Source of the DNA: Anisakis pegreffii
Lineage: Eukaryota > Nematoda > Chromadorea > Rhabditida > Anisakidae
Length of the DNA stretch: 64,000 bases
Assembly: GCA_035041965.1 (NCBI GenBank)
Contig: JAPYMA010002791.1
Span: 1 to 64,000, forward strand
Direction of reading: 5' to 3'
Shown here: positions 1 to 11,954 of the stretch, piece after piece
Position numbering within the stretch: the stretch's first letter is position 1
How the letters are laid out: every line of letters begins with the position of its first letter
The notes under the pieces: generated by a model
Told to the model about the DNA's origin: nothing
The model's input: only the letters and a program-made list of their open reading frames with translations
Database searches by the model: none
Position numbers and translations under genes: made by a program

Positions 1-115
1 ATATTTTCAACAGTCAGACTCTTTCCTTGAGCTGTTATCTAAATTGTGAGCTGTTAAAATTGATGACGAAAACTAGTAATTGGTATCTGAAAAAACGATT
101 TCTTTTTGAGGAGTG

Positions 116-1521
116 ATGTCTTTCCCTCATTACGAGAATGACTTTTGCAAGAACTACGTAGAGCTCTGTTCGGAAGCGACACGTGGGATATCGATGGGAG
201 CTTGCATCATCCATGCGAAGTTCTGCTTACCATCCAACCCGGAATCAGAACTCGGTAAGTTTTAAGTGTGTGGCAATATTTCAACAATCAACAACCGCAT
301 CATTTAAACCATGCAATATGAAGATATTCATTGAGATTGACTAAAAGCATATCTTTGCTTCGAGAAACCAAATTACTGACGAGAATCGTTCATTTGTTTA
401 CAGTTGTTAAGACGTTCATTCATAAAAATGATGTTTCGATGAGTAATACCATTGTCAAGTTTGTCAAAGGTGTGAAGAGTTGGGATAAGATCAGAGACTA
501 AATGTGAGAAAATTATGCTAACCACAATCGCCATTTAACTCAAAATCACTATGTTAACTCACCCAATCTTCCCCTGAGATTTCCTCTATTCCCATCCCGG
601 TTCCTCACAAGCTTCCGATTCATAGCCGTACGAAAACAACTGTCACACTTAATCACTTGTATCACTATTCCAAAATATATAGCATGAAAAATATGTGACA
701 TAGTTCACTCTAGGCGATGTAAGGATTGCAGTTGCGAAAACGTCGTCGAAACCTCTCGCCAATCTGTCAGAACATCTTTTCTTCGAGTTCCCCAATCTCC
801 TCTCAAGCGTGCGTTATCAAGCCACTAACTTACCATGCTTTTTCATATCATACCGGAGCCATTTTCGACATTCAAGCCAATACTGACTGCTATCCAAAAA
901 TGTTCTGTCCAACATGATGCTATGAAGGCAACCCAGATGCAGGATTCAACTCATTCTCTGAAATGCAAAACTGCAAAAGTTGACCGTCTTGCTCTCCTCT
1001 GCACCCAACATGGTGATTTATGGCTTTAGTAAATCCGATAGTAGTGTTACAAACCGAACGTCATTTTTTAAATGCATTTTTGTCAGTACTGAATGAATGC
1101 TTTTCGTCAACTTTCTTCCTTCACCATACATACACAGTTTTACCAATTGTAACAGGAAGTACGTTCAATTTTTCCAATGTTTGGTCCGAAAGGTTCGATT
1201 GACAGTTGATTCCTCAAGTTTCGCAAAGTAACGACCATTCATGACCGGTTGATTCTTCTGAACGAACACACCATTTATATCTTGCCATTTTATTGGACTT
1301 CTGCGTTCCAACTAAACGCACTGTCACGTCAAATACCTAGAAATTGAATTCCCGATCAACTATATTGTATCAGATCAAATATATTTGCAGGCTGCACAAT
1401 AAGAACTGAGAAGTGCCTCAGCGCAGTGGATGACTGCTTCAATGGAGCAGACAAGGACCAATGTCAATATTACGGAGTTTCCTGCGCAACAATTTCTGCC
1501 GATTGCAGACAGCAAATCTGA
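116..1521 (+). CDS. Small ten-cysteine protein, probably secreted; 5' end may be missing
   Basis: Two exons, 116-254 and 1391-1521, joined by a GTAAGT donor and a TTTGCAG acceptor; the phase closes (CTC G|GC) and the frame ends in TGA, giving 89 codons from the first in-frame ATG. The product has ten cysteines at residues 11, 18, 30, 37, 48, 55, 62, 70, 77 and 84, so most are exactly seven residues apart. I do not recognise the family. The piece beginning at ATG 116 has no signal peptide, and a stop lies two codons upstream of it, so a signal-peptide exon may lie outside the window or have been missed. A disulphide-rich extracellular role is inferred from composition only. No similarity to a toxin family is claimed. 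Confidence 0.6.
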
Positions 1522-2098
1522 TGTAAAACCTTTACAGCTAATCAAACAACAGCTATGTTCATTCAACGGTCCACTGCTCTAAAATAATCAGCAGTGCAAT
1601 TGTTCAATTTCCTTCCTTGCACATTCCTCCCACCATTTCATCCATGTTTCAATCAACATATTTCACCTTCACTTCGATGACATGTATACTCCTCTTCCTC
1701 ACTGATAAACTGATGCAGTTTGATTACATCGATTGAATGTTTCACTTGTTTTATAATATGATACCAATATAAATATTATACCTTCAAAAATCTATGAAAT
1801 CATTTAATATAACATTAAACAGTCGTATAAACTTTTAGAATTTCTTTATTAAAAAGTTGAAAATATAGCAATATAGCAACTTTGGAGAAGCAATTTTTGA
1901 GTTGCTGTTCCTTATTTAAATTGTAATGAAAGATTTGCATATACGTGAAATAAGCAATGTTACAATCGATGAAACAGAGAAAAAAAACCATTTTATTGCA
2001 ACACGAAATCAGAATCGCCTAAATATATACAACAAAATCGAACAGAATTGGATAAAACATCGACGAAGAGTGACTGTAGATGTTACTTTTCAGCTCAC
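1522..2098. other. Intergenic, nothing recognised
   Basis: AT-rich spacer between two convergent genes. It must contain the 3' ends of both transcripts, but I see no distinct element. Confidence 0.5.
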
Positions 2099-3252
2099 TT
2101 ATTCACGACAGCATTGACTCGACTGATTATTATTTGAGCAAACGATATAATTTTTGGGGCAAACACATTGGATGGGAGTTTTCGATGAGATGCATTGTGT
2201 TACATATGGCTGGTTTGGGATTTCGGAAGGAACGAATTGGGGGAATGGATTAAGAGAAGTGATTGAGCCTGGTTGACCATATGGCGTGAAACTGGGCTGA
2301 CCACCGCTAGATTGGGTTGGAATAACACCTGGTTCTATAACCACACTTGGTCTCCCTTGAATCGGAACATTTCCCTGCGGAATAACCGGACTCGGTCCAC
2401 TTTGAAGTGGGAATGTTCCTTGTGGAATAACCAGACCTGGTGTACCTTGAGGTGGCATTGCTCCCTGGGGAATAACTGGACCCGGTCCACCCATAATGAT
2501 CGTTCCAGGGCGCTCGTTAACTGCAGGCACGATCGGTGAACTGGCAATGCATTGCGATGTGCACGATGGCATGCATACTTCAGTACAAATACTATTCCTC
2601 ATATTGTTTGATCCGCCTATCATTCCATCTTGAGGATAGCGTTGAATTGATGGAATATTCCTATTTCCGCTTATTCGCATGTTCGGATTGTACGGTTTCC
2701 CTGGCATCAGATATATCGGTCCGTTTCCCCCACTGATTGGCCCGTATGTTAATGACGATGATGGTGAAAGTGAGGATGTTAAAGCTGGACCTGGTCCTCC
2801 GAGGGGTAAGAACGTTCGTGGAGGATTGAACGAACCAGATACAATCTGCACGCCTGTTGACTGACCACTGCAAATAAACGTGCTCATTGCAGCATCAACA
2901 ATATTACCGATGCAAGTGGATATGTAAATGACAAGCGAAACAAACCATGACTGCTGACAGCTTTGGTGACATTGCTGGATCTCACTTTGTAAACAGTTTT
3001 GTGCACACTGGTTCATGCATGGCGTTGATTGCTGCTAAAATGATTAAAATTGGCTAAACCATTCATATCTTCAAAATCAAATGCCATCCTCAAGAAAGAC
3101 ATCTGACTTAAGTTGAAAACCATGCGCAGAAATAAGTTTATAACATCTCGAAGGACACAAATGGTATCAAATAGGTACTGAACATTAACCTGTGCAAGTG
3201 AAGCACAATATAGAGTGATGAGAACATATTTGAAGGTGAGACAGTGATCCAT
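2099..3252 (-). CDS. Secreted Cys/Pro/Gly-rich protein with 15-residue repeats
   Basis: Two exons on the minus strand: 3252-3190, encoding a signal peptide (MDHCLTFKYVLITLYCASLA), and 3034-2099. The donor is CAG|GTTAAT and the acceptor ATTTTAG|CAG, phase 0, for a 332-aa product. After the signal come a CX3CX3CX7CX3C cluster (residues 27-47), a Gly/Pro-rich stretch, a second CX3C cluster (CTEVCMPSCTSQC), four consecutive 15-residue repeats of the type GxPxVIPQGxxPxQ (2312-2491), and a Cys-rich tail ending in CCRE. The layout suggests an extracellular or cuticle-associated structural protein. I cannot name the family. A TATA box sits about 50 bp upstream of the start. Confidence 0.8.
2312..2491 (-). 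repeat. Four tandem 45-bp coding repeats
   Basis: Exactly 180 bp encode four 15-residue units: GGPGPVIPQGAMPPQ, GTPGLVIPQGTFPLQ, SGPSPVIPQGNVPIQ and GRPSVVIEPGVIPTQ. There is no length drift. The last unit has lost the VIPQG core (VIEPG). Confidence 0.9.
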
Positions 3253-3302
3253 ATCAATGGCTGCAATGGAATGTGATGTGTTCGAGTTAGGATGGACACT
3301 GC

Positions 3303-3309
3303 TTTTATA
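3303..3309 (-). promoter_or_regulatory. TATA box of the 15-residue-repeat gene
   Basis: TATAAAA on the minus strand, about 50 bp upstream of the ATG at 3252, a suitable place for a core promoter. Confidence 0.5.
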
Positions 3310-5459
3310 GGCCGATTGCTGAACTGGTTCGATGCTTTTTGCGTTCAGTGGACAAACAAATGAAGGGTTTTGCACTCACCAAAAGCTGATTTTCGATTTA
3401 TTCAGTTGTTCCATTGCTTACATTAAAACGACTGCTAACATTAAGACTAAACAATCGCTCACTCTCCTCCATTTGTTCTTTTAATTAATATTGAGCAGTC
3501 AGCAACGGGTGCGTTGTATCAGTTGAAAATTATTCCTCATAGGTAATGCTCTGCTGTGGTGTAACTGCTCGAGAAGTGCACAGCCGAAAAGCTGTGAAAT
3601 CAGCCAGAAGAATGTTTACATGTCCAAACGTTCCTTTGAGCACTGCGTTATCCTCCAAAGGAAACCAGAATTGATCAGCATTGATCTTGGACTGATGCAT
3701 TCACAAAAACTTTTATATCATCATGCCGCAGCGCCAAACATAACATGCTGTTTTCCTGCGCCAAGTCTTACACTGCTTTTTTATCTTCATGTTATTTTTC
3801 CTATTTTGCTACTTTGATCATATTCAAGCAAACGAAACTATGATACACAGTCTTTTGGGTCGAACGTGAACGCGATGATTTTCTCAGCATCTTTCGGCGT
3901 TTATTTTGTATTAACACTGTATTATATATCGAAACACAAAGCATTCATATAATACAAACAGAAAAGGGAGGAAGGAAATCCTCCAAATGAGATATACGAA
4001 AGTCAAGTTTCATCATCCGATTCGGTAGCGCATGATATTTGTGTACATCTTATACATATACAGCTAAGTACAGATTTAAGGTTGTTTTCACATATCACTT
4101 TGGTGTCCCTCACGAATCATCTCTCTCGCGCTTCTCTTTCGCGCTCCGTCGCGACAGCATCCTAAAATTTCCTCACGTATTTCACTCCATTATGCGATTC
4201 ATTGCTACTGTTAAGGTCTATGTTCCATGCCACATAGGATCACTAATGCTTTCATTCCTTGATGGGTGGATTAGTTGATGCAGGCGTTATCCGGGGATAC
4301 CCTCTTATAAGTGCCACTGCTGAGCCTATCGAATTATTACAGGTATTTAAATGAGTGATTTTGAATTCTTTTAATATCATTCATCAAACATTCACAATTA
4401 TTTGCATTAAATAATTGACTTGGACTGGGAATACTTCAAAAACTAGCTTAAAATTCAATAGTCTCAATTCATAACAAAAAAAAAGAAAGACAACGATACC
4501 CAGTGATCCGGCATTGCTATGAAGCAATATTTCAGCCGAGTACTCAGAAAATATTGCGAATATGAAATGATTCATTGAATTTTTCAATACTTCCATTCCA
4601 ATTAGTTCTGAATATTGAGTATGCTTCATTTGAATATTCTTCACTATTCAAAATTTCCAGAACTCAATTGTGTTTGCATCAGATTGCTCATTTTCCCATT
4701 GCTATTGCACATTTCTTATCAAATTTGGAGCGGCTTACTCAGGTAATCGTCACAGGATCTGTTGGCTGTAAGTGCAACCGAACGAATTTCACTTGTTTGT
4801 CGTTTGAGTGATTCAAAGATGATGTATGAGCATGCGCACGATTTTCTGTGAGTGCTCTTGATGAACTGGGCCTTGCCACTTGGAAAAAGGAATGATACTG
4901 GTCAGAGAGTGAAAAGGCAATCCGCATGAGAAACAGAATGGAATCCTCAATGAACAAAATGAGCAACAGGTATCTAGGGAAATCGGAACGTTACGCTCAA
5001 CCTTGAAAAATGTTCAAAATGTGGGCAGCTATGAAAGCAAAAGATATTCAGTGATTTGGCATTGGTATGAAGCATTCTTTCAGTGGAATAGTCACGAAAT
5101 ATTGTAAATATGAAATGATTTAGTGAATTTTTCAGTGTTGCGCAAACATATTTAGTAGAGTGATACTCGATGAACAAATGTCACGATAAGTGTACAATAA
5201 AACTGAAGCCACAGAAAAATCACAGTATCCTCATCACAAATATCAAACGATGGTACCAATTTACAGTTGGAAAATGACACTTACTTAACCGAATGAACTG
5301 AATCATCTGTTGAACGACATAGTTTCCGAAACGTTGATTTTATAAAAAAACAACAATATGTAATCAAAAATTGCATTCTATTTTGATTGCATTGTATCGA
5401 TGAAAGTAACAGCTGATGAATTCATGTCAAAGCATCAAATAAATGCTTAATCTACCCAG
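3310..5459. other. Intergenic or unresolved 5' region of the antiporter
   Basis: No confident gene. A candidate plus-strand exon at 4661-4741 (TTCCAG acceptor, GTAATC donor) would join in phase to the exon at 5460, but its coding content is unremarkable. The region also holds a diverged ~110-bp duplication (about 4500-4610 and 5040-5150). Confidence 0.4.
4490..5150. repeat. Diverged ~110-bp direct duplication
   Basis: The stretch around 4497-4605 (GGCATTGCTATGAAGCA ... AATATGAAATGATT) recurs at about 5045-5145 (GGCATTGGTATGAAGCA ... AATATGAAATGATT) in the same orientation with scattered substitutions. The antisense translations of both copies also resemble each other (LKNSMNHFIFAIF versus LKNSLNHFIFTIF), but I see no splice context for coding. 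Confidence 0.6.
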
Positions 5460-8400
5460 TTCCAATTAACTTTGAATGCACTTCGATGGATTCCCAGAGG
5501 CATTGTTGATGGAGTGCAACTGAATATTCGTTTAAAAAAAGTCCTCACTATTGAAATGGATTTCAGTATTGCAACAATCGAAAATAGAGCGCTTGACAAA
5601 GTTGAAGAGGAAAGGCGTCGACATCCAGCTTGCAAGCGAGTTTTAAAGCGAATACTTGGCGAGGTAACTGACAGAAATTCATAGATGAACCTCTTGATTG
5701 GCTCTATTCTTTGAATTTTCAGTATTCTCTGAATTCAGTTTTCAAATTTTTAATGCTTTAACTTGTCACATTGAAAATATTCATTTGAAATTTGTTGTTT
5801 AGTTGACAGGTGATTGCGAATCATTTTCAGGAAATTTTGATGCGATTTTATTGTTCTTAACAAGAGAACATCTCATGTTAATGTTGAAACAAACGAAAAG
5901 TCAAATCGCGAACATATTCTCACTTGATCTCATTTCAGATCAAAGCTCTCATTGCTTACTTGATATTTTCAATTTGCTTATATTTAACTGCACTGGCCAT
6001 ATTTCGACGCAAGTTATTGTCAAAACCATTCGAGGAGCCTCTTTCCCCATCTATGATCACTATGAATGGCAGTAATTGGACCTTATCGCAAGATATTTCA
6101 AGCAAACAAGTTCGTTGAACAATCTGAATTCTGCTCGTCAATATATGGGAGTCTCTCCAAGCAAACCTGATTTCCTGACTAAAAATGAAAACAATTTTCA
6201 AATTAGAAGAGCTAAATTCACTTATTGTTTAGTGTTCAAAGTCGCGAAGCTGAATTTTTCAACCAATTAATTCATTGAGTGTTTTTAGCATTCTGATATC
6301 TCCTTCGAGCATTTACCAACATTTGCTGCGGCTATGATGACGCAAAAAGGCTTTTGCTAGTGATACGTGATGATTTATGAATAAATTTCAGATGTATCTA
6401 GCATCGACGTTTACGTTGATCATTATGCTGACCACTTCGACAATTGTTGGGTATTTCATTTCGTTAACACATTTACCGCTGTTATTTGGTGAGTAGTCAG
6501 TTGAATTATGGTAATCATATCGCTCGCGATATCCGCTTAATATCGTTGCACGCTTCTCACCGGATTATTCATGCTTATTCGCCACTAGAAACTTGAGCAT
6601 GTCGAGTTTCACTGCAGTAAAGCAGAGGCACCATTGCTTCAACGAGCCAGTCTTCTGTATCTGAGCAACATGAGAGTAATCAGCAAATGAACATTCGTAA
6701 TACTATATGTATTCAATAAATTCGTTTTGAGTCCTCAGTTGTTTATTGAATTCACTTCCATGGAAGTTTTTGCATTCTCATGAATATACTTTAGGTGGAT
6801 TCGCTCGCCTAATAGATAGTTTAGGAGTGACTTGATTAAATATGGAAGTAGATGAATTATCGATAGTTGATTGACGGACGTTTCCAGGGATGTTGGTCAC
6901 TGGTGTTATTCTTCGGAATACAGGAGTGGTGCAGTTATTTCTGCTAAAGGAATGGGCAATGGTATTAAGAAAAACTGCTTTTGTGGTGATACTTTTACGT
7001 GGTGGTCTCGGATTAGATTCAGATGCCCTGAATCGACTTAAGGTAACGAAATATGTGACCTCTTTCGTACAACTGCTTGGTCGGCATTCCCATCTTTTCA
7101 GTTCAACACTTTCACGTCATATTTTTCGATGTTTTGCAAATACAATTGAGCATCTCTAAATTTTTAATGGCAGAACTGAAAGTTGCAGCTAATCTTTAAT
7201 ACTCTAAATACTCGTTAATACCTATCGTTGAATACTCTAAATATTCATGAAATGTGACACGAAATGATGCATGCTTTTAGGGTGCATGCCTTCGGTTGTC
7301 GTTCATACCGTGTAGTGTCGAAGCAACAGTAATCGCCATCTCATCACATTTCATATTGAAATTTCCGTGGCTATTCGCATTTGCGCTTGGGTTTGTTAGT
7401 TCATTTATAAGTTTTTTTTGAATGCTGTGATCGGAGATTTATTTCTCAGGCTAGAAGCACTTCTGGATTCACACTATCGTTAATTGCTAATGTCCTGGTC
7501 AATATGCTACGAAAAAATATCTTGCAACGCAGTTCGACATGTTTACTTGTGATTTTCCCTTCATAAATTAATCAAACCTATACCAAGATATCTTGAGTTT
7601 CAATGCTTTCGTGTTTTGTCCTTTCTCAGATGACGTCCAATGAATTTCATATCAGGTCATTGTAACATACAATTCTTGACGATCAAATATATCTAAAGTA
7701 TGATCATATTGCTAACAGTTGAGCTATCGCTTTCTTACCATCGGTTCCAGCAGTACTTTGTCGTATTAAGATAAGAATGTTGGATGTTACAGGTGTGTGC
7801 TGGCAGCAGTTTCACCCGCCGTGGTGGTGCCATCGATGTTGCGAATATCCAAGTGGGGCTACGGTGTTAGGTCAGGTGTGCCTACAGTAGTCATTGCAGC
7901 GTCTGCGATTGATGATGTTTATGCGATCACTGGATTCGGCGCGTTCATTTCAGCGGCCTTCTCGAAAGGTTAATCGGCATCACTGTTTATCCAATAGATA
8001 TTCATCTGAGAGCATCTACTCTATTGCTGGGTTACTATCGTTCACATCGCATTCAGCTTTCCAACAAGATCGCTTATTCGCTCATCTTTTTTTACATTTC
8101 GATTGCAACATTTCCACAAGATCGCTCATTACTTTCATTTATGATATTTTGACTATTCTTACACGATGGGTACTGAATGTCTCAGCTATTTGTGATATGC
8201 TGTAGAAGTAAAAGTTGTTGCGTTAGAATGTGACAAAAAACAGTCGCATAATTGAATGAATACGGCAAAAAACAGTCGCATAATTGGATGAATACGGCAA
8301 AAAAAGGCAAAAATGCGAATCCAAATCAGTGATCTTGTTTGCAAATGCGTTTTTGCCATCCATATCTGACGGACGTTTCTACCAGAAGCGTTGTTGTGGT

Positions 8401-11333
8401 GCATTCCACCCGATGGACGAGCTTTTTGCTTTTTTCTGTTAGTCAAAAATGCAGTGTTACTCTCCCAAAAATCTAATATTACTCCACTGAATGTGTCTAC
8501 GGGTATTATATGGTGCAGTGTTGTTGTAAGGCAATATTATTCCGCTAATACAATGAATGATGTTACCAGGTGGTATCCTATGGACTATCACAAGAGCACC
8601 AATCGAAGTGGGAATTGGCCTTATAATTGGCTCACTTGTCGGTTTGTAATTTCTTCACGTTCATGTTCACGGTCTGAGAATCTAAGAATCTCTGAGAATC
8701 AGTATTCCCGAAAAATTTGACGACTAATGAACAACACATGCCTAATTTGATCGATTCACTTCCTTCCCACTGTCGCCTACGATATGCGATCAGCCGATAC
8801 ATTGAAAGCAAAATATTTCCATGAATTCAGTGATGTGTAATTGCTGATTGCAACCATCAAACCAAACAAACTCTGATCGAAAAACTCAATTTAACGCAAA
8901 TGAAATCCGTGAAATCAGCGGTCATTACCTGGATTATCTGGATTGGCAAGCAGGCTATCAAACGTTTATAACGTTGCTGGCCACAATGCTCGCGTTTCCG
9001 TTCGCACTGTTTTAGCCTTGATTTTAGCCACCTCGCTGGCTAGGCGAGCAGGCCGGAAATCAGCGGTCATAAACACAAGAAATCAGCAGCCACAAACTTG
9101 TCACCAAAGTGTTCATTTTGTGTTAGCGAAAGATGCGGCGTTCGCATTGCAATTGCAGGTGTTTTGCTATGGTGTATACCAGACGACCACGGAAGAGTGC
9201 ACTTTACACGAGTGGCTTTGCTGCTACAAATCGGTACCACATCGATGTTTGGCACCGAAGCGCTTGGTTTCACTTCTGTTGGGCCGATTGCTGTTTTGGG
9301 CTCTGCGATGATCGCCGCACTTCATTGGAAAAAAGAACATCCACATGACGACGAACGAGTGAGTTGATGGCTCTAGTTGACGTCGATTTAGGCTCTAGTT
9401 CAGTGGCTGTCATGTTCGGGTACTCCATGACCCCATTTGATGATCCGGCAGGCCGCCGTTCCCCCTAAATTACCCACAACGGGTAAATTGACTTCCTATG
9501 AGAACCGCTGTCCTAGACCGTTACGTTGTTCATTAATGCAACCGATTATGATTGCATGAAATGTTATTGTCTGTGACATGCTTACTTCAAACTGATTTAG
9601 ATGAATTCTCATTCTTTTCAGACGTGTTGTGTTCACTCTCATAGCTATTACATGCGAATAGCGTTCTATTGATGAGTTTTTCTCATTCACTTCGTCCCAT
9701 TTCACTTTATAGTTCGAATCAACTTCTCATTCTGTAGCATACACTATTTACTGAATACGTTGACGTGTGTTGACAATCGAAATCAACAATACAGCAATCG
9801 AATATTATTGCTCAACAACGTTCGACAGTCAAATGATCAATTATAGAGTGTATTTGATAGAATGAGAATTTGACTTTAACTGTTGCGTGAAATGAATGAG
9901 AAATTAGCAAAAGAGAACACTTTTGGTGATAAAAGCTATGAGAGTGATTGTAACGGCAAGGAAAAGAATGAAAACCATGTTAAAACGAATGAAAACCCTG
10001 TTAGACCCGGACGAGCAACTGATACTCACAGTCAGAAAATGGTAAATCAAAACATAACAACTGCACGAAATGCCAGCATTTCGACCCACTCCATTATCCC
10101 TTGACACCTCCAAGTCACCAAAAATGGGTAATTTCACTCCCTATGAGAACCACTGCTCTAGTTGATGCAGTGTTGTCATAAACCAACATTAAGCTACTTG
10201 AAGGGTGGCACTGTGATCGAAGAAGATACCTTAGCGGTGTTATGGGACTTTGCACTACAACCTATACTGTTCACGTCGATTGGTTACGAGCTTCATATTA
10301 AGAAAGTAAGTGTTCTAGTATATATTATGGTAGCTCACCCCAAAAGATGATTCTTTAAATTCAGTAATAGAAATCGATTCGATAAAATGATTTCTTACCA
10401 TTCAAAGGATAATTTCAGTCAACTTCCATTATTCGACGATTTGATTTTATTTCAGATTGGTTCTTTGGCATTTAAAGGTATCTTAATAATAGCGATTGGT
10501 TTAGTATTTCGCACGCTTGCTGCGTTTTGTGCAACATTTTGTTCAGGATTCAAGCTGAAAGAACAGATTTTCATTGCGTTCGCTTGGATACCCAAAGCAA
10601 CTGTCCAAGTAAGCATCGTTTTCTTAAGCATTAACAAATATTCTCATCAAACAAGTGCACGGCACCGTTTCCTTGATAAACTCGGAACTCAGAGCCATCC
10701 GTCCTTCGAAGCAATGATATCCTCCAGCATGATCCTCTCATCTAAGCGCTCTTGTTGACTTGAAGACCTTCCTCTTTCCAGTGCTGCGATATCACAAGTA
10801 TGAATTGCTGATCATTTTTTGATCATTTCATAGGTTTGTCTTCTCAAGACCTCTCCCAAGTGGATGTTTCGCTGCCGACCGTTCTTTATCCATTCCGCAT
10901 CTCCTTCTCGTCGAACAATTCCAAACAGTTTGTATGCAATTGATTGCAGGCCGCTTTGTCGCCAATAGTGCTTGATATGGCTGAACATGAATCGAACCAG
11001 AGCGCAGAGCATTTGTGGGAGGGTCGAGTGATTCTATCCGTTGGAGTGCTCAGCATTTTGATATCGGCACCTCTCGGCTCATTCTTAATCCATATACTGG
11101 CTCCATTGCTACTAACCAAAGATGTTGATGCTCAAAGTGATACCACAAAACCGTCACCATCATCCACATCAGCATCACAAAAATTATCGTCTCAAAAAAG
11201 TCTAACAAATCTTTCAAACGCCACCAATGAGACCACTCTATCAATATCTGGATCCAGCAAATCGAATTCAGAATTTCAAAACGGTTCTGATGAATACGAT
11301 GATGCGAAAGTCCTCGATGTGATCTCAACTTAA
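5460..11333 (+). CDS. SLC9B: Na+/H+ antiporter, SLC9B/NHA (CPA2) family
   Basis: Membrane cation/proton antiporter. Exons: 5460-5663 (probable N-terminal cytoplasmic part; true start not found), 5939-6109, 6392-6488, 6888-7042, 7281-7390, 7793-7968, 8570-8641, 9159-9358, 10171-10305, 10456-10608 and 10950-11333; all phases close, about 618 aa from 5460. Recognisable blocks match animal NHA2: LPLLFGMLVTGVILRNTGV, LLRGGLGLD, CVLAAVSPAVVVPSM, GVPTVVIAASAIDDVYAITG with the paired Asp thought to carry cations, FALQPILFTSIG, IFIAFAWIPKATVQ and LSILISAPLGSFL. The Ser/Thr-rich C-terminal tail is disordered. The exon 5939-6109 donor (CAA|GTTCGT) is weak but the phase requires it. Identity to the family is very likely; subcellular site (plasma or mitochondrial membrane) is not decidable. 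Confidence 0.92.
8234..8297. repeat. 32-bp tandem duplication in an antiporter intron
   Basis: CAAAAAACAGTCGCATAATT followed by GAATGAATACGG occurs twice head to tail, with one substitution. Confidence 0.8.
8383..8425 (+). pseudogene. Possible relic copy of antiporter exon 9159-9358
   Basis: After an AG, this stretch translates as ALLWCIPPDGRAF, close to VLLWCIPDDHGRVHF at the start of the real exon at 9159. It lies upstream of the exon 8570-8641, so it is out of order, and the resemblance fades after about 14 codons. It could be a decayed tandem exon duplication or chance. Confidence 0.35.
9401..10155. mobile_element. hAT-like non-autonomous element with perfect 8-bp TSD
   Basis: The 755-bp insert begins CAGTGGCTGTCATGTTCGGG and ends with TCCCTATGAGAACCACTG, whose reverse complement is CAGTGGTTCTCATAGGGA. 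This CAGNGGTTCTCA-type end and the 8-bp target duplication CTCTAGTT (9393-9400 and 10156-10163) are hallmarks of hAT transposons. No transposase is visible. The first 111 bp (9401-9511) on their own resemble the complete short copy at 30829-30947, ending GAGAACCGCTG, so the element may be composite. The right TSD ends seven bases before the exon starting at 10171, so insertion occurred right at the splice acceptor. Confidence 0.75.
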
Positions 11334-11925
11334 ATAAGACGATGTGATCTCAACTTCGAGCAATCTCAAAATTTTGAAATCTTTTAGCATGTGATCAGAA
11401 ATCATCATTACGTGTTATATGTTAAATGCAAAAGACCTCTCATAATTTTGGCTGTCCTCCTCAGATAATTCCAAAATTACCAAAGATGTTTTTTTAATAC
11501 TTGCCAGTAATGTTTCACGTCCTATCGCAGTATCGCTCACTCAATATTTTCAGCATTTTTCACCTTTTTTTAATCGGAACTTTTCAACAAATCAAACCCA
11601 CTAAAAAATTGATCATTCGTTGCTTCTTAGCAAATGGTGAGCAGTCACACGTTCAGATACTTCTTTTTCATTAATCACCACACTTAACACCCTTCAGAAT
11701 CGCTTACTATCCATCATTTGAGATGGATAATAAAATTTGACATAACGGCTTCATACACTATTTGCAGAGTTCATGTCTTGTTCAACAAAATAATCTAATC
11801 AACAAATTTTCAACCAATACACACAGAACAACTGCGCAATTTGAAACTGCCTCTGAATTGAGACCGATTCATCGGTCGGTCGGTAGACAACAGAAATTAT
11901 TTCTTGCTCTTTTATCTTCTTTATC

Positions 11926-11954
11926 CTATAAACAGAAATTATTTCTGTTTATAG
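11926..11954. repeat. Perfect 14-bp inverted repeat
   Basis: CTATAAACAGAAAT, one T, then its exact reverse complement ATTTCTGTTTATAG. A partial extra copy (CAGAAATTATTTCT) lies at 11891-11904. It is about 600 bp past the antiporter stop, so it could be a 3' UTR hairpin or the remnant of a small element. Confidence 0.7.

Noticed and set aside
8391..8720. 109-residue plus-strand frame in the antiporter region
   Set aside because: It reads through an intron and the real exon 8570-8641 in the wrong frame; only its first codons are interesting (possible exon relic).
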